A stretch of 64,000 nt of DNA from Dulcicalothrix desertica PCC 7102 (GTDB taxonomy: Bacteria; Cyanobacteriota; Cyanobacteriia; Cyanobacteriales; Nostocaceae), in the NCBI RefSeq assembly GCF_003991905.1, contig NZ_RSCL01000001.1:620654-684653 (forward strand), read 5' to 3'. The translations under genes and the position numbers were made by a program. Positions 44,511 through 53,454 of this stretch are shown in pieces (position 1 is the stretch's first letter; each line of letters opens with the position of its first letter). The notes below the pieces were generated by a model. It was not told the DNA's origin and did not search any database. It worked only from the letters and a program-made list of their open reading frames with translations.

Positions 44511-45887
44511 ATGCTCGAAGGCTCTATTTTACAAAAACTTGAAGCGAATCATCGTCATAGTAAACGACCGATACGATTCGGTGTGTATTTTAAAAACACC
44601 TTAGTTTCGCTATGTCATGCTCTAGAAGACCATATATTAAACGATAAAAGCAAACCTTTAATAATTACAGCTTTCCAGCGGGGTAAGTGGTACCTGCAAG
44701 AAGCCGAACGATATGCAGATATTACCAAAAACGCTGGACATGTTGTAATTATGGCGGCGCCTGATAGCGGATGGAATTCCCATTCCACAAGCCAACTACC
44801 TAATCTTGACTTAGTATCACTCGACAGCAAAGACCCAGTATCAGAGGAATGGCACTTAATTATTCTTTCTTCTAAATACACAGCAATGGTTCTTTGTCAA
44901 GAACTTTCTGAGTCAGATTATGGAGTAGCGGGAGTTCCTCAAAACGATTTGGAAAGGAAATTTTACGGGTTGTGGACATTCGAGCCAGAATTAGTCAAAG
45001 AAACTGCCAAGGTAGCAATTTCTCATATAAATAGCTATGACCCCGAACTAGGACAAAAGTTATTTGAATATCAAAACGCAATTCAGACACACCCAGCTAC
45101 ACCCGAAGATTTAAATGCAGTTGTCTCGCGCGTCGTTGACTATTTACAAGCAGAGCAAAAAAATACAAAAGTACAACTTTTAGACAATAACTTGGTGTCC
45201 AACGAAATCCAAGCGTTTCTACGGATGGCGCAAATAATGGACTTCTCGGATATTACAAACCCAATGGCAGCATCCGAAGTTGTGGCACTCGCTGAAACAA
45301 TGGGGCAATTACTCGATTTACCAGCATGGCAAATTAAGCGTTTGCGTCTTGCTGCTTTACTACATCGTATCGACCCATTGCAACGTGCCCAAAGTGAATT
45401 AGCAACAAGCTTTCATCGCTACCAAGAAGATGCACCAAGTTGTCCCCTGACTTGCCCACTAGTACCTGGCGCCCAAGTATTACGAACAATGCCAAGGTTA
45501 CGTGCCATAGCTCAAATTATCGCCCATCAAACCGAATGGTGGAATGGTACTGGTGAACCAGCAGGGTTAATAGGGGATGAAATTCCTTTAGAATCAAGAA
45601 TTTTGGCTTTATTATCAGACTTTCAGTTGAGAATAAATCATAAAAAATCTATTGATGGTATAAATACGCAAGAGATATTTACTCAAGCACTAGAAGAATG
45701 TAGCCAGCAACAATCAACACGGTTTGACCCAAAATTAATCGAAGCTCTAACCTTACTAGTTATGGGTTTACAACAAGGACTCGAAATACCTTTATTGGCA
45801 CCAAAAACCAGTGCTGGCATGTGGTTGCTCGATTCTCGTTTAGAAAGTGAAAATAAAGCAAGCCAAGAAATAATTTCTCGTATATAA
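44511..45887 (+). CDS. DICT-domain sensory protein with degenerate HD domain
   Basis: A 458-residue soluble protein. The N-terminal DICT domain (about 20-170) has KRPIRFGVYFKNTLVSLCHA and PLIITAFQRGKWYLQEAERY. The C-terminal half is an HD-GYP-like region: RLRLAALLHRIDP, where the HD pair has become His-Arg, and IIAHQTEWWNGTGEPAGLIG. The loss of the metal-binding Asp suggests no phosphodiesterase activity. Near residues 83-97, SGWNSHSTSQ follows DNA resembling the CCATTCCACAAG repeat. The pentapeptide gene follows by seven bases, likely the same operon. Confidence 0.88.
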   Translation: MLEGSILQKLEANHRHSKRPIRFGVYFKNTLVSLCHALEDHILNDKSKPLIITAFQRGKWYLQEAERYADITKNAGHVVIMAAPDSGWNSHSTSQLPNLDLVSLDSKDPVSEEWHLIILSSKYTAMVLCQELSESDYGVAGVPQNDLERKFYGLWTFEPELVKETAKVAISHINSYDPELGQKLFEYQNAIQTHPATPEDLNAVVSRVVDYLQAEQKNTKVQLLDNNLVSNEIQAFLRMAQIMDFSDITNPMAASEVVALAETMGQLLDLPAWQIKRLRLAALLHRIDPLQRAQSELATSFHRYQEDAPSCPLTCPLVPGAQVLRTMPRLRAIAQIIAHQTEWWNGTGEPAGLIGDEIPLESRILALLSDFQLRINHKKSIDGINTQEIFTQALEECSQQQSTRFDPKLIEALTLLVMGLQQGLEIPLLAPKTSAGMWLLDSRLESENKASQEIISRI

Positions 45888-45894
45888 ATCGCAA

Positions 45895-46527
45895 ATGAAT
45901 ATAGAAGCAATTCGTAACGGCACACTCAAAAATGTATCGGGTAGTGATTTAGAAGACGAGGATTTATCGAATCTAGATTTAACGCGCATTTCTTTAATGG
46001 GCGCCACTTTAGTAGGAGTTAACTTTCAAAATTCTAAACTCGAAGGTGGGCACTTAGAAGGAGCAAATTTAATGGGCGCCAACCTTAAGCAAACCGACTT
46101 ACGGGCAAACTTAATGGGCGCCAATTTAATGCAAGCCGACTTAACAGGTGCTGACTTGCGTGGTAGCAATTTACGCGGTGCAAATTTAATGAGTGCTAGA
46201 CTCACCGATGTATCACTTGCAGGTGCATTTCTAAGTGGCGCCAACCTCATGAACGTCAACTTACAAGGGGTAGACCTACGTGGTGCAGATTTGCGCGGTG
46301 TAAACCTTACAGGCGCCAACCTAAAAGGTGCAGACGTAAGCCGTGCAGATTTACAAGGCGCCAATTTAAATGAAGCCAACCTTGAAGAAGCAGACCTGCG
46401 TGGAGCAAACCTAGCAGGAGCAAATCTAACTGGCGCCAACTTACTTTGTGCCGAACTCGAAGGTACCAATCTAAACGGCGCCAACCTAGATAAAGCATGC
46501 CTTACCGGAACATTAGCCCAAAAATAA
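45895..46527 (+). CDS. Pentapeptide-repeat protein
   Basis: A 210-residue protein, almost wholly pentapeptide repeats of the A(D/N)LxG type from residue 25 on (LMGANLKQTDLRANLMGANL). It would fold as a right-handed quadrilateral beta-helix. One register break occurs at LRANL, where two residues are missing. Eight GGCGCC palindromes encode the Gly-Ala step of the repeats. The start lies seven bases after the DICT gene. Specific function is unknown. Confidence 0.93.
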   Translation: MNIEAIRNGTLKNVSGSDLEDEDLSNLDLTRISLMGATLVGVNFQNSKLEGGHLEGANLMGANLKQTDLRANLMGANLMQADLTGADLRGSNLRGANLMSARLTDVSLAGAFLSGANLMNVNLQGVDLRGADLRGVNLTGANLKGADVSRADLQGANLNEANLEEADLRGANLAGANLTGANLLCAELEGTNLNGANLDKACLTGTLAQK

Positions 46528-46554
46528 ATTATCCATCTTGTGTAATCAATTCAT

Positions 46555-46616
46555 GTGGAATGGGCATCCTTGCCCGTTTCAAATATAAGGGCGGGCAAGG
46601 ATGCCCACCCCACAAG
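46555..46616. repeat. GGGCATCC repeat, long perfect hairpin
   Basis: TGGGCATCCTTGCCCG (46561-46576) and CGGGCAAGGATGCCCA (46592-46607) are perfectly complementary over 16 bases with a 15-base loop. Flanking GTGGAA and CCACAAGAG complete the repeat unit. It lies 30 bases after the pentapeptide gene and could act as its terminator-like end. Relatives: 1664, 4622, 10059 and 48640. Confidence 0.85.
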
Positions 46617-46730
46617 AGTCAAGAAAACATTTAAATTCGACTAAAGTAATAAAAAGTACATACATATATACGAAAAATTACTCAAATAATTTTGTTAAAC
46701 CTTGTGCCAAGCTAGATATATATTTAATAG

Positions 46731-47822
46731 ATGTATATCATGGCACTGTTTTACAAGCAATTACTACTTAAATCATTTCAGCTAGGGGTTACAGGATTTA
46801 TCGCTACTACTGTTCCCCTGATAACTTTATCATCTACATTGGCGAATACTCCTATCTCGTTCGAGACGAAAGCGCAAGACCAAGGCAGAAAAATTCCCTT
46901 TTACCGTATACCAGCAAGATTCTACAACGGTTCGCAGTTCTCTGAAGGTTTGGCGCCTGTCCGTATTGGCAACAAGTACGGTTTTATTAACAAAAGGGGT
47001 AGACTCGTTATTCAAGCTAATTTTGAAGAGGTGTTAGATTTTTCTGAAGGTTTGGCAGCAGTCAAGCTGGACTCTAAATGGGGTTATATAAATAGAGAAG
47101 GTAGATTTAAGATTTTACCGCAACTTGAGCAGCCCGATTTTTTTAGTGATGGACTTGTGTCTGTAAAAGTTGGTGATAAGTACGGATTTATTAATCGGCA
47201 AGGTAAAGTTGTTATTCAACCGCAGTTCGATGAAGTTAACTCTGGGTTTGAGGGTGGTTTAGCTGCTGTTAAGTTAGATGACAAATACGGTTATATAAAT
47301 AAACAGGGTCAATTTGCAATTAAGGCACAGTTTGAAGGCGCCTTTTTATTCAAAAATGGTTTAGCGGCGGTAAAATCTGGTGGGAAGTGGGGATTTATCA
47401 ATAAAAGCGGTAAGTTTGTTATTCAACCGCAGTTTGATGAGGCAAATTTCTTTCGCGATGAACTAACACCTGTCAAGATGGGCGAGAAGTATGGTTTTAT
47501 TAATAAACAGGGTAAGTTTGTAATTGCCGCTAAGTTTGATGGCGCCTCTGAGTTTAGAGATGATTTAGCAAAAATTAAAGTTGGCGATAAATATGGCTAC
47601 ATAAACCGTGAAGGTAAAATTATTATAGAACCAACGTTTGAAGATGCTACTGCTTTCAGTGAAGGGTTAGCTCAAGTTAAGGTCGGCGCCAAGTGGGGTT
47701 ATATCAATAAAGGTGGTCAATTAGTCATTGAACCACAGTTTGATGAAGTTCGCCGTTTTTCTGAAGGAGTGGCGAATGTTTGTGTCAGTGGGAAATGTGG
47801 TTTTATTCGTAATCCTTTATAA
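46731..47822 (+). CDS. Exported WG-repeat protein
   Basis: A 363-residue protein with a signal peptide (LGVTGFIATTVPLITLSSTL) and about nine WG repeats of roughly 34 residues each (FSEGLAAVKLDSKWGYINRE, KYGFINKQGKFVI). This beta-rich repeat is common in bacteria and its role is not known. The WG Trp is often replaced by Tyr here. ATG 46740 is another possible start. It converges with and overlaps the CPBP gene by six bases. Confidence 0.92.
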   Translation: MYIMALFYKQLLLKSFQLGVTGFIATTVPLITLSSTLANTPISFETKAQDQGRKIPFYRIPARFYNGSQFSEGLAPVRIGNKYGFINKRGRLVIQANFEEVLDFSEGLAAVKLDSKWGYINREGRFKILPQLEQPDFFSDGLVSVKVGDKYGFINRQGKVVIQPQFDEVNSGFEGGLAAVKLDDKYGYINKQGQFAIKAQFEGAFLFKNGLAAVKSGGKWGFINKSGKFVIQPQFDEANFFRDELTPVKMGEKYGFINKQGKFVIAAKFDGASEFRDDLAKIKVGDKYGYINREGKIIIEPTFEDATAFSEGLAQVKVGAKWGYINKGGQLVIEPQFDEVRRFSEGVANVCVSGKCGFIRNPL

Positions 47823-48632
47823 TCGAGCGCGCATTCGTAACGCTAATACTACTAAAAAACTTAACCCAATTATACCTGCTAGGGGATTATCGTTTACTCC
47901 TGTCACCCATACTGGCACGGCGCCTGTATATGTAATTAATTTTCCGACATTAATAACGTACCATCCCCAAATTAACCCAGCATGAATACCTATTGCTAAT
48001 CCTAAACGTCCGTTACAACTACGTTTTGCCCATATACATATTAATGCTAGGAGCAATAAACCTAAAAATTGTGGTGATGTACGAATTATTTCTGGTATCG
48101 GTTTTATAAAGTGCGATACAGGAAATATTATTGCAACTGCCCAAAGGACTATGTTTGGTTTATAGTCGCGTTCTAATTCGTCGTATAAAAAACCACGAAA
48201 GAATAATTCCTCTGCTATCCCTGTTCCAAATGCTGTGGGTATGGCTTCAATAATAAATCTCAATACGTAAGAATTCGCTTGGCGCCATTCTAACCAACCT
48301 AATATTCCTTGCACAAGGAATAATAACTCAATACTTATTAACCCTATCGCCAAACCCCGCAATAGCTCAAACCCGTTTTTTTTGGAAAACTCTAAACCTA
48401 CATGTTTATATATTCTTGGCTGTTGATGTACTTTTGTACTCCAATATGGCAAAAATATAAAAAATTCGATTGCTAATAGCCCCATTGTTAAAATAGTGAC
48501 TAAATTAGCATCGCGTACTAGTAAGTATATTGGCGCCGCAACAGGTAGCCAAACTATTGCTAAACATACCAAAAACCCAGTAATTCGCACTGGGGCAGAA
48601 TATTTAGCTAACCAACTTATATTAATTTTCAT
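47817..48632 (-). CDS. CPBP-family intramembrane metalloprotease
   Basis: A 271-residue membrane protein with about seven spans. The CPBP (Abi) motifs are present: EELFFRGFLYDEL (EExxxR), FPVSHFIKP (second motif with His) and LGLAIGIHAGLIWGW (third His). These form the metal site. The family includes CAAX-processing enzymes and bacteriocin-immunity proteins; in cyanobacteria the substrate is unknown. The upstream stretch 48640-48680 has another diverged CTTGTGGAACAGGCATA repeat. Confidence 0.9.
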   Translation of the reverse strand: MKINISWLAKYSAPVRITGFLVCLAIVWLPVAAPIYLLVRDANLVTILTMGLLAIEFFIFLPYWSTKVHQQPRIYKHVGLEFSKKNGFELLRGLAIGLISIELLFLVQGILGWLEWRQANSYVLRFIIEAIPTAFGTGIAEELFFRGFLYDELERDYKPNIVLWAVAIIFPVSHFIKPIPEIIRTSPQFLGLLLLALICIWAKRSCNGRLGLAIGIHAGLIWGWYVINVGKLITYTGAVPVWVTGVNDNPLAGIIGLSFLVVLALRMRARL

Positions 48633-48639
48633 GCTTATC

Positions 48640-48682
48640 TTGTGGAACAGGCATAGAAAGCCTGTCCCTTAACTTGTCCCTT
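48640..48682. repeat. Diverged GGGCATCC repeat
   Basis: CTTGTGGAACAGGCATAGAA and AGCCTGTCCC form a small hairpin (AGGCA... reading CAGGCA against GCCTGT). It is related to the repeat at 1664. It lies between clpS and the CPBP gene. Confidence 0.5.
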
Positions 48683-48684
48683 GA

Positions 48685-48966
48685 CTACTCATCTGGCTCT
48701 ATAGTACTAGTCAACCCATGACCTTTTAAAGTTTCACAATAAAACTCGGCGTGTTCTAACGCGCAGGTAATGACCAAAGCAAGACCGTTGGTGTGTGCTT
48801 CCATCATTATGCTAACAGCTTGCGGTTGTGTGAGACCCGGTACTGTAGTTATGAGCGATTGCACTACGTGTTCCATTGAGTTGAAATCGTCGTTGTGAAG
48901 CAAGACGCGGTATCGAGGCGCCAGCTTCCGGGTAGTTGAAGGTTTTTCAATGGTTTCTACTGACAC
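48685..48966 (-). CDS. clpS: ATP-dependent Clp protease adaptor ClpS
   Basis: ClpS binds N-degron proteins and delivers them to the ClpC/ClpP protease. The 93-residue protein has the N-end binding motifs YRVLLHNDDFNSMEHVVQSL and the pocket His in ALVITCALEHAEFYCETL. Cyanobacteria usually have two ClpS paralogues, ClpS1 and ClpS2; which one this is cannot be told here. All key residues are present. Confidence 0.94.
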   Translation of the reverse strand: MSVETIEKPSTTRKLAPRYRVLLHNDDFNSMEHVVQSLITTVPGLTQPQAVSIMMEAHTNGLALVITCALEHAEFYCETLKGHGLTSTIEPDE

Positions 48967-49174
48967 AGTTCTAAGAATCGTTTATTCAAATACTACAAAT
49001 GAGACTCTATACGGGGAAAGCTTAACACTTGTTTACTTATTTTAGCGTACTCAATAGCGAATGCTCTCGAAGGTTGAAATTATTACGCCTATGGGCTGAT
49101 ATGCACGATATAATGGTAATCGTCAATACTAAAGTGCTTTTGATTGGTATTTTGGCATACGTAACTAGGTATAT

Positions 49175-49528
49175 ATGAATAAGAACCTAGATTTTCAAAC
49201 AGGACAAATTTTATTTTTACAATGCGGTCAAGAGCGCTTATATACTGAACTCATTCAAATTGTGAAAGAGCGTCAGCTAGGTTGGGTGCGTCCTTTATTG
49301 CTCGCTGACTTTGATATTGAACCCCCTCAAGTTACCGATTTACGCTCGAGTTCCGATTTACTCTGGTCAATAAATTTATTTCAACCTGCTTTGGATGTTG
49401 AGGTGATTTCCTTTTTCAGCGAAATTTTTGCTAAAGAATCTCAGCTAAACCTCGAAATTACAGCAAAACAACGACTTCATAGTTTTATTCAACGCCTCTG
49501 GAATCAACATGATTCTCCAAGGTCATAA
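49175..49528 (+). CDS. Conserved cyanobacterial protein of unknown function
   Basis: A 117-residue soluble protein, TGQILFLQCGQERLYTELIQ near the start and LHSFIQRLWNQH near the end. It looks like a conserved family of cyanobacteria, but I know no function. The long leader and a strong terminator downstream suggest a single-gene transcript. Confidence 0.75.
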   Translation: MNKNLDFQTGQILFLQCGQERLYTELIQIVKERQLGWVRPLLLADFDIEPPQVTDLRSSSDLLWSINLFQPALDVEVISFFSEIFAKESQLNLEITAKQRLHSFIQRLWNQHDSPRS

Positions 49529-49584
49529 TTATACCATTAAATTTCTAAATCAAAAATATAAATTAATTTTACATTAAAACAAAT

Positions 49585-49627
49585 AATTTAAAAACCCTTC
49601 ACAAATAGCGTGAAGGGTTTCGTTTTT
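49585..49627 (+). terminator. Rho-independent terminator
   Basis: AAACCCTTCAC and GTGAAGGGTTT form an eleven-base stem around AAATAGC, followed by CGTTTTT. It lies about 65 bases after the preceding stop. The complementary strand lacks an equal T-run (AAAATTAA), so it mainly serves the plus strand. Confidence 0.85.
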
Positions 49628-49664
49628 GGTTATCCATGACGCTCATATTAACTTACACAACAAC

Positions 49665-49859
49665 TTAGTAGCTAGCTACCAACTTAATTCGACCCGCATC
49701 CATCTCAGCCATAAGCAATTCTAATGCTTCATAATCTACATCCGAAATATAACCCATCTCTGTTAATTCGTAATTAATCTCGTTTTCTATCTCTGGGGTG
49801 AGTTTTTTAATATTCAGAGCTTGTTCTACCAATTGACGAATCGCGTACTTCGTTCTCAT
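49665..49859 (-). CDS. Small conserved protein
   Basis: A 64-residue soluble protein, MRTKYAIRQLVEQALNIKKL at its start and ALELLMAEMDAGRIKLVASY at its end. It is helical with an acidic centre. The codon use and tidy ends suggest a real gene of a small cyanobacterial family. No function is known. Confidence 0.7.
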   Translation of the reverse strand: MRTKYAIRQLVEQALNIKKLTPEIENEINYELTEMGYISDVDYEALELLMAEMDAGRIKLVASY

Positions 49860-50373
49860 TTTCGCACAATCCTAATTCTTATGTTAGTTATTATCCCAGG
49901 CACGGCTTTGTATAAAAAGTGATAGAGGTGTATGCCCATCTGTGATTTTAATCACAACAGGTACCTTGTTAATTTTGAGGTTCATATGTAATATCAAATG
50001 TGGTATTTTATTGAAGGCTCATCTGTCTTAAGAGTGAAATATTTGTTTTTTATGCTTTAAGCTTAGTTCATAAAGCTAATAAATGAATTCCATTATCATA
50101 ACTAATGACTTGCTGTATACGCCATTAAATAAAGGTTAAGGTCAAGTAAATAAACTCTGCTGTGTAAAATTTAATCAATAATTTTCTGATAAAAGTATAA
50201 TTAAATACAGAATGATTTGAGGTTTTGGTAATCTTTAAGCGTTAGGGGTTATTAAATAAAGATTCGGCAAAGAGATGTAATACGAATGGTCGATGCGATG
50301 AAAAAAGGTTTATGGTCAAATACATCTATCTTTAAAGTATGAGTGCTTTAAATTAGGTAATAAGGATTTAAAT
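49860..50373. other. Intergenic, leader of the STAS gene
   Basis: About 510 bases of AT-rich sequence with no frame. The region 50110-50350 contains AAATAAAGGTTAAGG and ATTAAATAAAGATTCGG. The STAS gene start is preceded by AATAAGGATTT. No repeat or RNA gene was recognised. Confidence 0.45.
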
Positions 50374-50703
50374 ATGCAAGCAGTACTTAGTAATCGCAAG
50401 TTGTCCGTAATTCGTCCCCAAGGTAGCTTGAACGCAGCTAACGCTCTAGAGTTTGAACGCGATTTAACAGCAGCTTTGAGACAAGACGAATATGGCGCCA
50501 TGCTGGTTAACCTAGCATCAGTAGAGTCGATGGATAGCGCAGGGTTGATGGCTTTAGTTTCTGCCCTCAAGGTTGCTCAAGCGACCAATAAGCGATTCAG
50601 CATTTGCGCTTGTTCTCCCGCATTACGTATTATTTTTGAATTAACTCAGCTTGATGGTGTATTTGAAATATTGGCAGACGAAACTGCATTGACAAGCGTG
50701 TAA
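50374..50703 (+). CDS. STAS-domain anti-sigma factor antagonist
   Basis: A 109-residue STAS protein. The phosphorylatable Ser lies in VNLASVESMDSAGLMALVSAL, a DSAG motif. These proteins switch partners with an anti-sigma kinase according to phosphorylation. No kinase or phosphatase gene is adjacent. It may be one of several in the genome. The length is normal for a single domain. Confidence 0.9.
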   Translation: MQAVLSNRKLSVIRPQGSLNAANALEFERDLTAALRQDEYGAMLVNLASVESMDSAGLMALVSALKVAQATNKRFSICACSPALRIIFELTQLDGVFEILADETALTSV

Positions 50704-50871
50704 TTCCTTGTAGGATTAAGTAAACGCTTTTGTTCAATCGCAGCTTAGAGAGTACCAAATACACCAACGCCCAGTTACTAGGATTATATTTGAGACATCT
50801 CGAAAACCCTAATAAATGCTATGTTGGAGGTGGTATAGCTGTAAATTAAAGTACGAGTAAGATAGCATAAC

Positions 50872-53454
50872 GTGGCTTTCGCAGTACAAGAATTAATAAC
50901 TTCGGATATTCTTAAACCAGCCCGATACCTCGGTAACGAGTTGGGAGCAATACACAAACCCTGGCATTCAGCCAATGTTCGCTTTTGTCTCACCTATCCA
51001 GAAATCTATGAAGTTGGCGCCTCAAATTTAGGACATATTATCCTATACAACATTTTGAACGCCCAACCTCGCATCCTTTGCGACCGCGCTTATTTACCAG
51101 CACCAGACTTAGCAGCAAAATTACGTCAAACCCAAACGCCGTTGTTTGCTGTCGAGTCTAAACGGTCGCTCGTTGACTTTGATATTCTTGGTTTTAGTCT
51201 TAGTTACGAACTAGGCGCCACGAATATTCTCGAAATGCTTGACTTGGCAGGTATCCCTCTAACTTCAAGCGAACGAGATAACGGAAATTACCCAATAATT
51301 TTTGCTGGTGGACAAACCGCAACGTCGAATCCAGAACCATATACGGATTTCTTCGATTTTATTGCCCTTGGCGATGGCGAAGAACTGTTACCCGAAATTG
51401 GCATGGTTCTGGAAGAAGGCAAAGCGCAAAATCTCAATCGTGAAGAATTATTACTAGACCTTGCTCAAATACCTGGTGTATACGTACCCAGATTTTATGA
51501 GCAAGTAGAGTCAGGTTCGGTACGTGCTTTAAGTCCAGATGTGCCGACACGAATTTTACGCCGAGTTGCTACCCCAATTCCTGCGTACTCAATTGGACTT
51601 GTGCCCTACGTTGAAACTGTTCACGACCGTTTAACTATCGAAATTCGTCGTGGCTGTACAAGGGGATGTCGATTTTGTCAACCAGGAATGCTTACCCGTC
51701 CTGCGCGCGATGTTGAACCATCGAAGGTAGTAGAAGCGATTGAAAAGGGGATGCGCTTCACAGGTTATAATGAATTTTCTTTACTATCACTAAGCTGTTC
51801 TGATTATCTTTCTTTGCCCGCAGTTGGGATGGAAATAAGAAACCGCTTAAAGGATGAAAATATCTCGCTTTCTTTACCAAGCCAACGGGTAGACAGGTTT
51901 GATGAAAATATCGCTAATATACTGGGTGGAACTCGGCAAAGTGGTTTAACTTTTGCCCCAGAAGCTGGCACTCAGCGAATGCGCGATATCGTTAATAAAG
52001 GTCTCACTAACGAAGAACTTTTACGTGGCATCAAAACAGCTTGGGAAAAAGGCTGGGATAAAATTAAGCTTTATTTTATGATTGGCTTACCAGGCGAAAC
52101 TGATGCTGATGTAGTTGGTATCGTTGAAACTGTGGCTTGGCTACAACGCGAGTGTCGAGGTAAAGGTAGAAAGCCTATACAGTTCAACTTAACTATTTCT
52201 AATTTCACTCCTAAACCTCATACTCCATTTCAATGGCATTCAGTTGCGACCGCCGAATTTGAGCGTAAGCAAAAGCTTTTACGTCAAGAATTTCGTCGTT
52301 TGCGCGGTATAAAAGTAAATTATACTGATGTTCGCCTCTCTGCTATGGAAGATTTTATTGGTAGAGGAGACCGTAGCTTAGGTAAAGTTTTACTACGAGC
52401 ATGGCAATTAGGCGCCGGCATGGACTCATGGTACGAAAGTGTTGAACGTGCGTTTGCTGCCTGGAGTCAAGCAATTACCGAAGCCAATTTGTCTTGGAAG
52501 TATCGCCAAGTTGAAAATGGTGAATGGAATGTGATGGAATGTCAAAATTCTGATACACTTCTTTCTGTTGCTTTTCCTTGGGACCATATCGATACTGGTA
52601 TCGATAAAAAATGGTTGGTTGAGGATTTACAGCGTGCAATGGAAGCTGCTACAGTTCCAGACTGTTCTTTTGCTTCCTGTTCTCATTGTGGCGTTTGCAG
52701 TACCGACTTTGGTCATAATATAGTAATCAAACCTTTAGAATGCCCGACTTTTGATGGACAATTTGTTCCCAATACAAACAAAGTGCAACGTTTGCGGCTT
52801 TGGTTTGGTAAAGTTGGGAATATGGCATTGGTAAGTCATTTAGATTTAATGCGTCTAATCGACCGTGTGGTTCGTCGAGCTTGTTTACCAGTTGCATTTA
52901 CTGGTGGTTTTCATCCTTTACCTCGAATTTCTCTCGCTAGTGCTTTACCATTAGGCGCCACTAGTAATGGTGAAATCGTTGATTTTGAATTAACGCAACC
53001 TGTTGATGTAGAGGATTTTAAAACTAAACTCTCTGAAGTACTGCCCAGTGATATACCTATATATAAAGTCGTTGAAATCGACTTAAAGGCGCCTGCTGCT
53101 GCTGCTCTATTACAAACTGCTGAGTATTTAATTACTGTGGCAACCGAAAAAGATATATCCTTTTCAACGTTGAGTGAAGCACTTAACGCAATTAAGTCAA
53201 GAGCAGAAATTTGGTACGAACAAATAACCAAGTCAGGCAAACACCAACAAATTAATCTACGTGAACGTTTGTTAGATTTAGAACTAATTGATACAAACGT
53301 CGGTAATAATGTCGCCACTTTGCGATATGTTGGTAGTTGTCGTAACGATGGTATGCTGTTGCGTCCTGAACATGTTCTGTTTATGCTAGAGCAAGTTACT
53401 AGTGACGAATATCAATTACAGCACATTCATCGTCTTGGTCTTGGCTTGGAATAG
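50872..53454 (+). CDS. Radical SAM protein, TIGR03960/TIGR03936 fusion
   Basis: An 860-residue protein. The N-terminal part is a B12-binding-like region (VESKRSLVDFDILGFSLSYE, IFAGGQTATSNPEPYTDFFD) and a radical SAM core with CTRGCRFCQPGMLTRPAR (CX3CX2C). The C-terminal 230 residues form a TIGR03936-type domain (RLRLWFGKVGNMALVSHLDL). In many bacteria this gene lies just before rne, as here, suggesting a link to RNA metabolism. The start is GTG at 50872. The reaction is unknown. Confidence 0.94.
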   Translation: MAFAVQELITSDILKPARYLGNELGAIHKPWHSANVRFCLTYPEIYEVGASNLGHIILYNILNAQPRILCDRAYLPAPDLAAKLRQTQTPLFAVESKRSLVDFDILGFSLSYELGATNILEMLDLAGIPLTSSERDNGNYPIIFAGGQTATSNPEPYTDFFDFIALGDGEELLPEIGMVLEEGKAQNLNREELLLDLAQIPGVYVPRFYEQVESGSVRALSPDVPTRILRRVATPIPAYSIGLVPYVETVHDRLTIEIRRGCTRGCRFCQPGMLTRPARDVEPSKVVEAIEKGMRFTGYNEFSLLSLSCSDYLSLPAVGMEIRNRLKDENISLSLPSQRVDRFDENIANILGGTRQSGLTFAPEAGTQRMRDIVNKGLTNEELLRGIKTAWEKGWDKIKLYFMIGLPGETDADVVGIVETVAWLQRECRGKGRKPIQFNLTISNFTPKPHTPFQWHSVATAEFERKQKLLRQEFRRLRGIKVNYTDVRLSAMEDFIGRGDRSLGKVLLRAWQLGAGMDSWYESVERAFAAWSQAITEANLSWKYRQVENGEWNVMECQNSDTLLSVAFPWDHIDTGIDKKWLVEDLQRAMEAATVPDCSFASCSHCGVCSTDFGHNIVIKPLECPTFDGQFVPNTNKVQRLRLWFGKVGNMALVSHLDLMRLIDRVVRRACLPVAFTGGFHPLPRISLASALPLGATSNGEIVDFELTQPVDVEDFKTKLSEVLPSDIPIYKVVEIDLKAPAAAALLQTAEYLITVATEKDISFSTLSEALNAIKSRAEIWYEQITKSGKHQQINLRERLLDLELIDTNVGNNVATLRYVGSCRNDGMLLRPEHVLFMLEQVTSDEYQLQHIHRLGLGLE

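Noticed and set aside
46026-46484. 152-codon minus frame in the pentapeptide gene
   Set aside because: A shadow of the repetitive plus-strand gene; its repeats mirror A(N/D)LxG codons.
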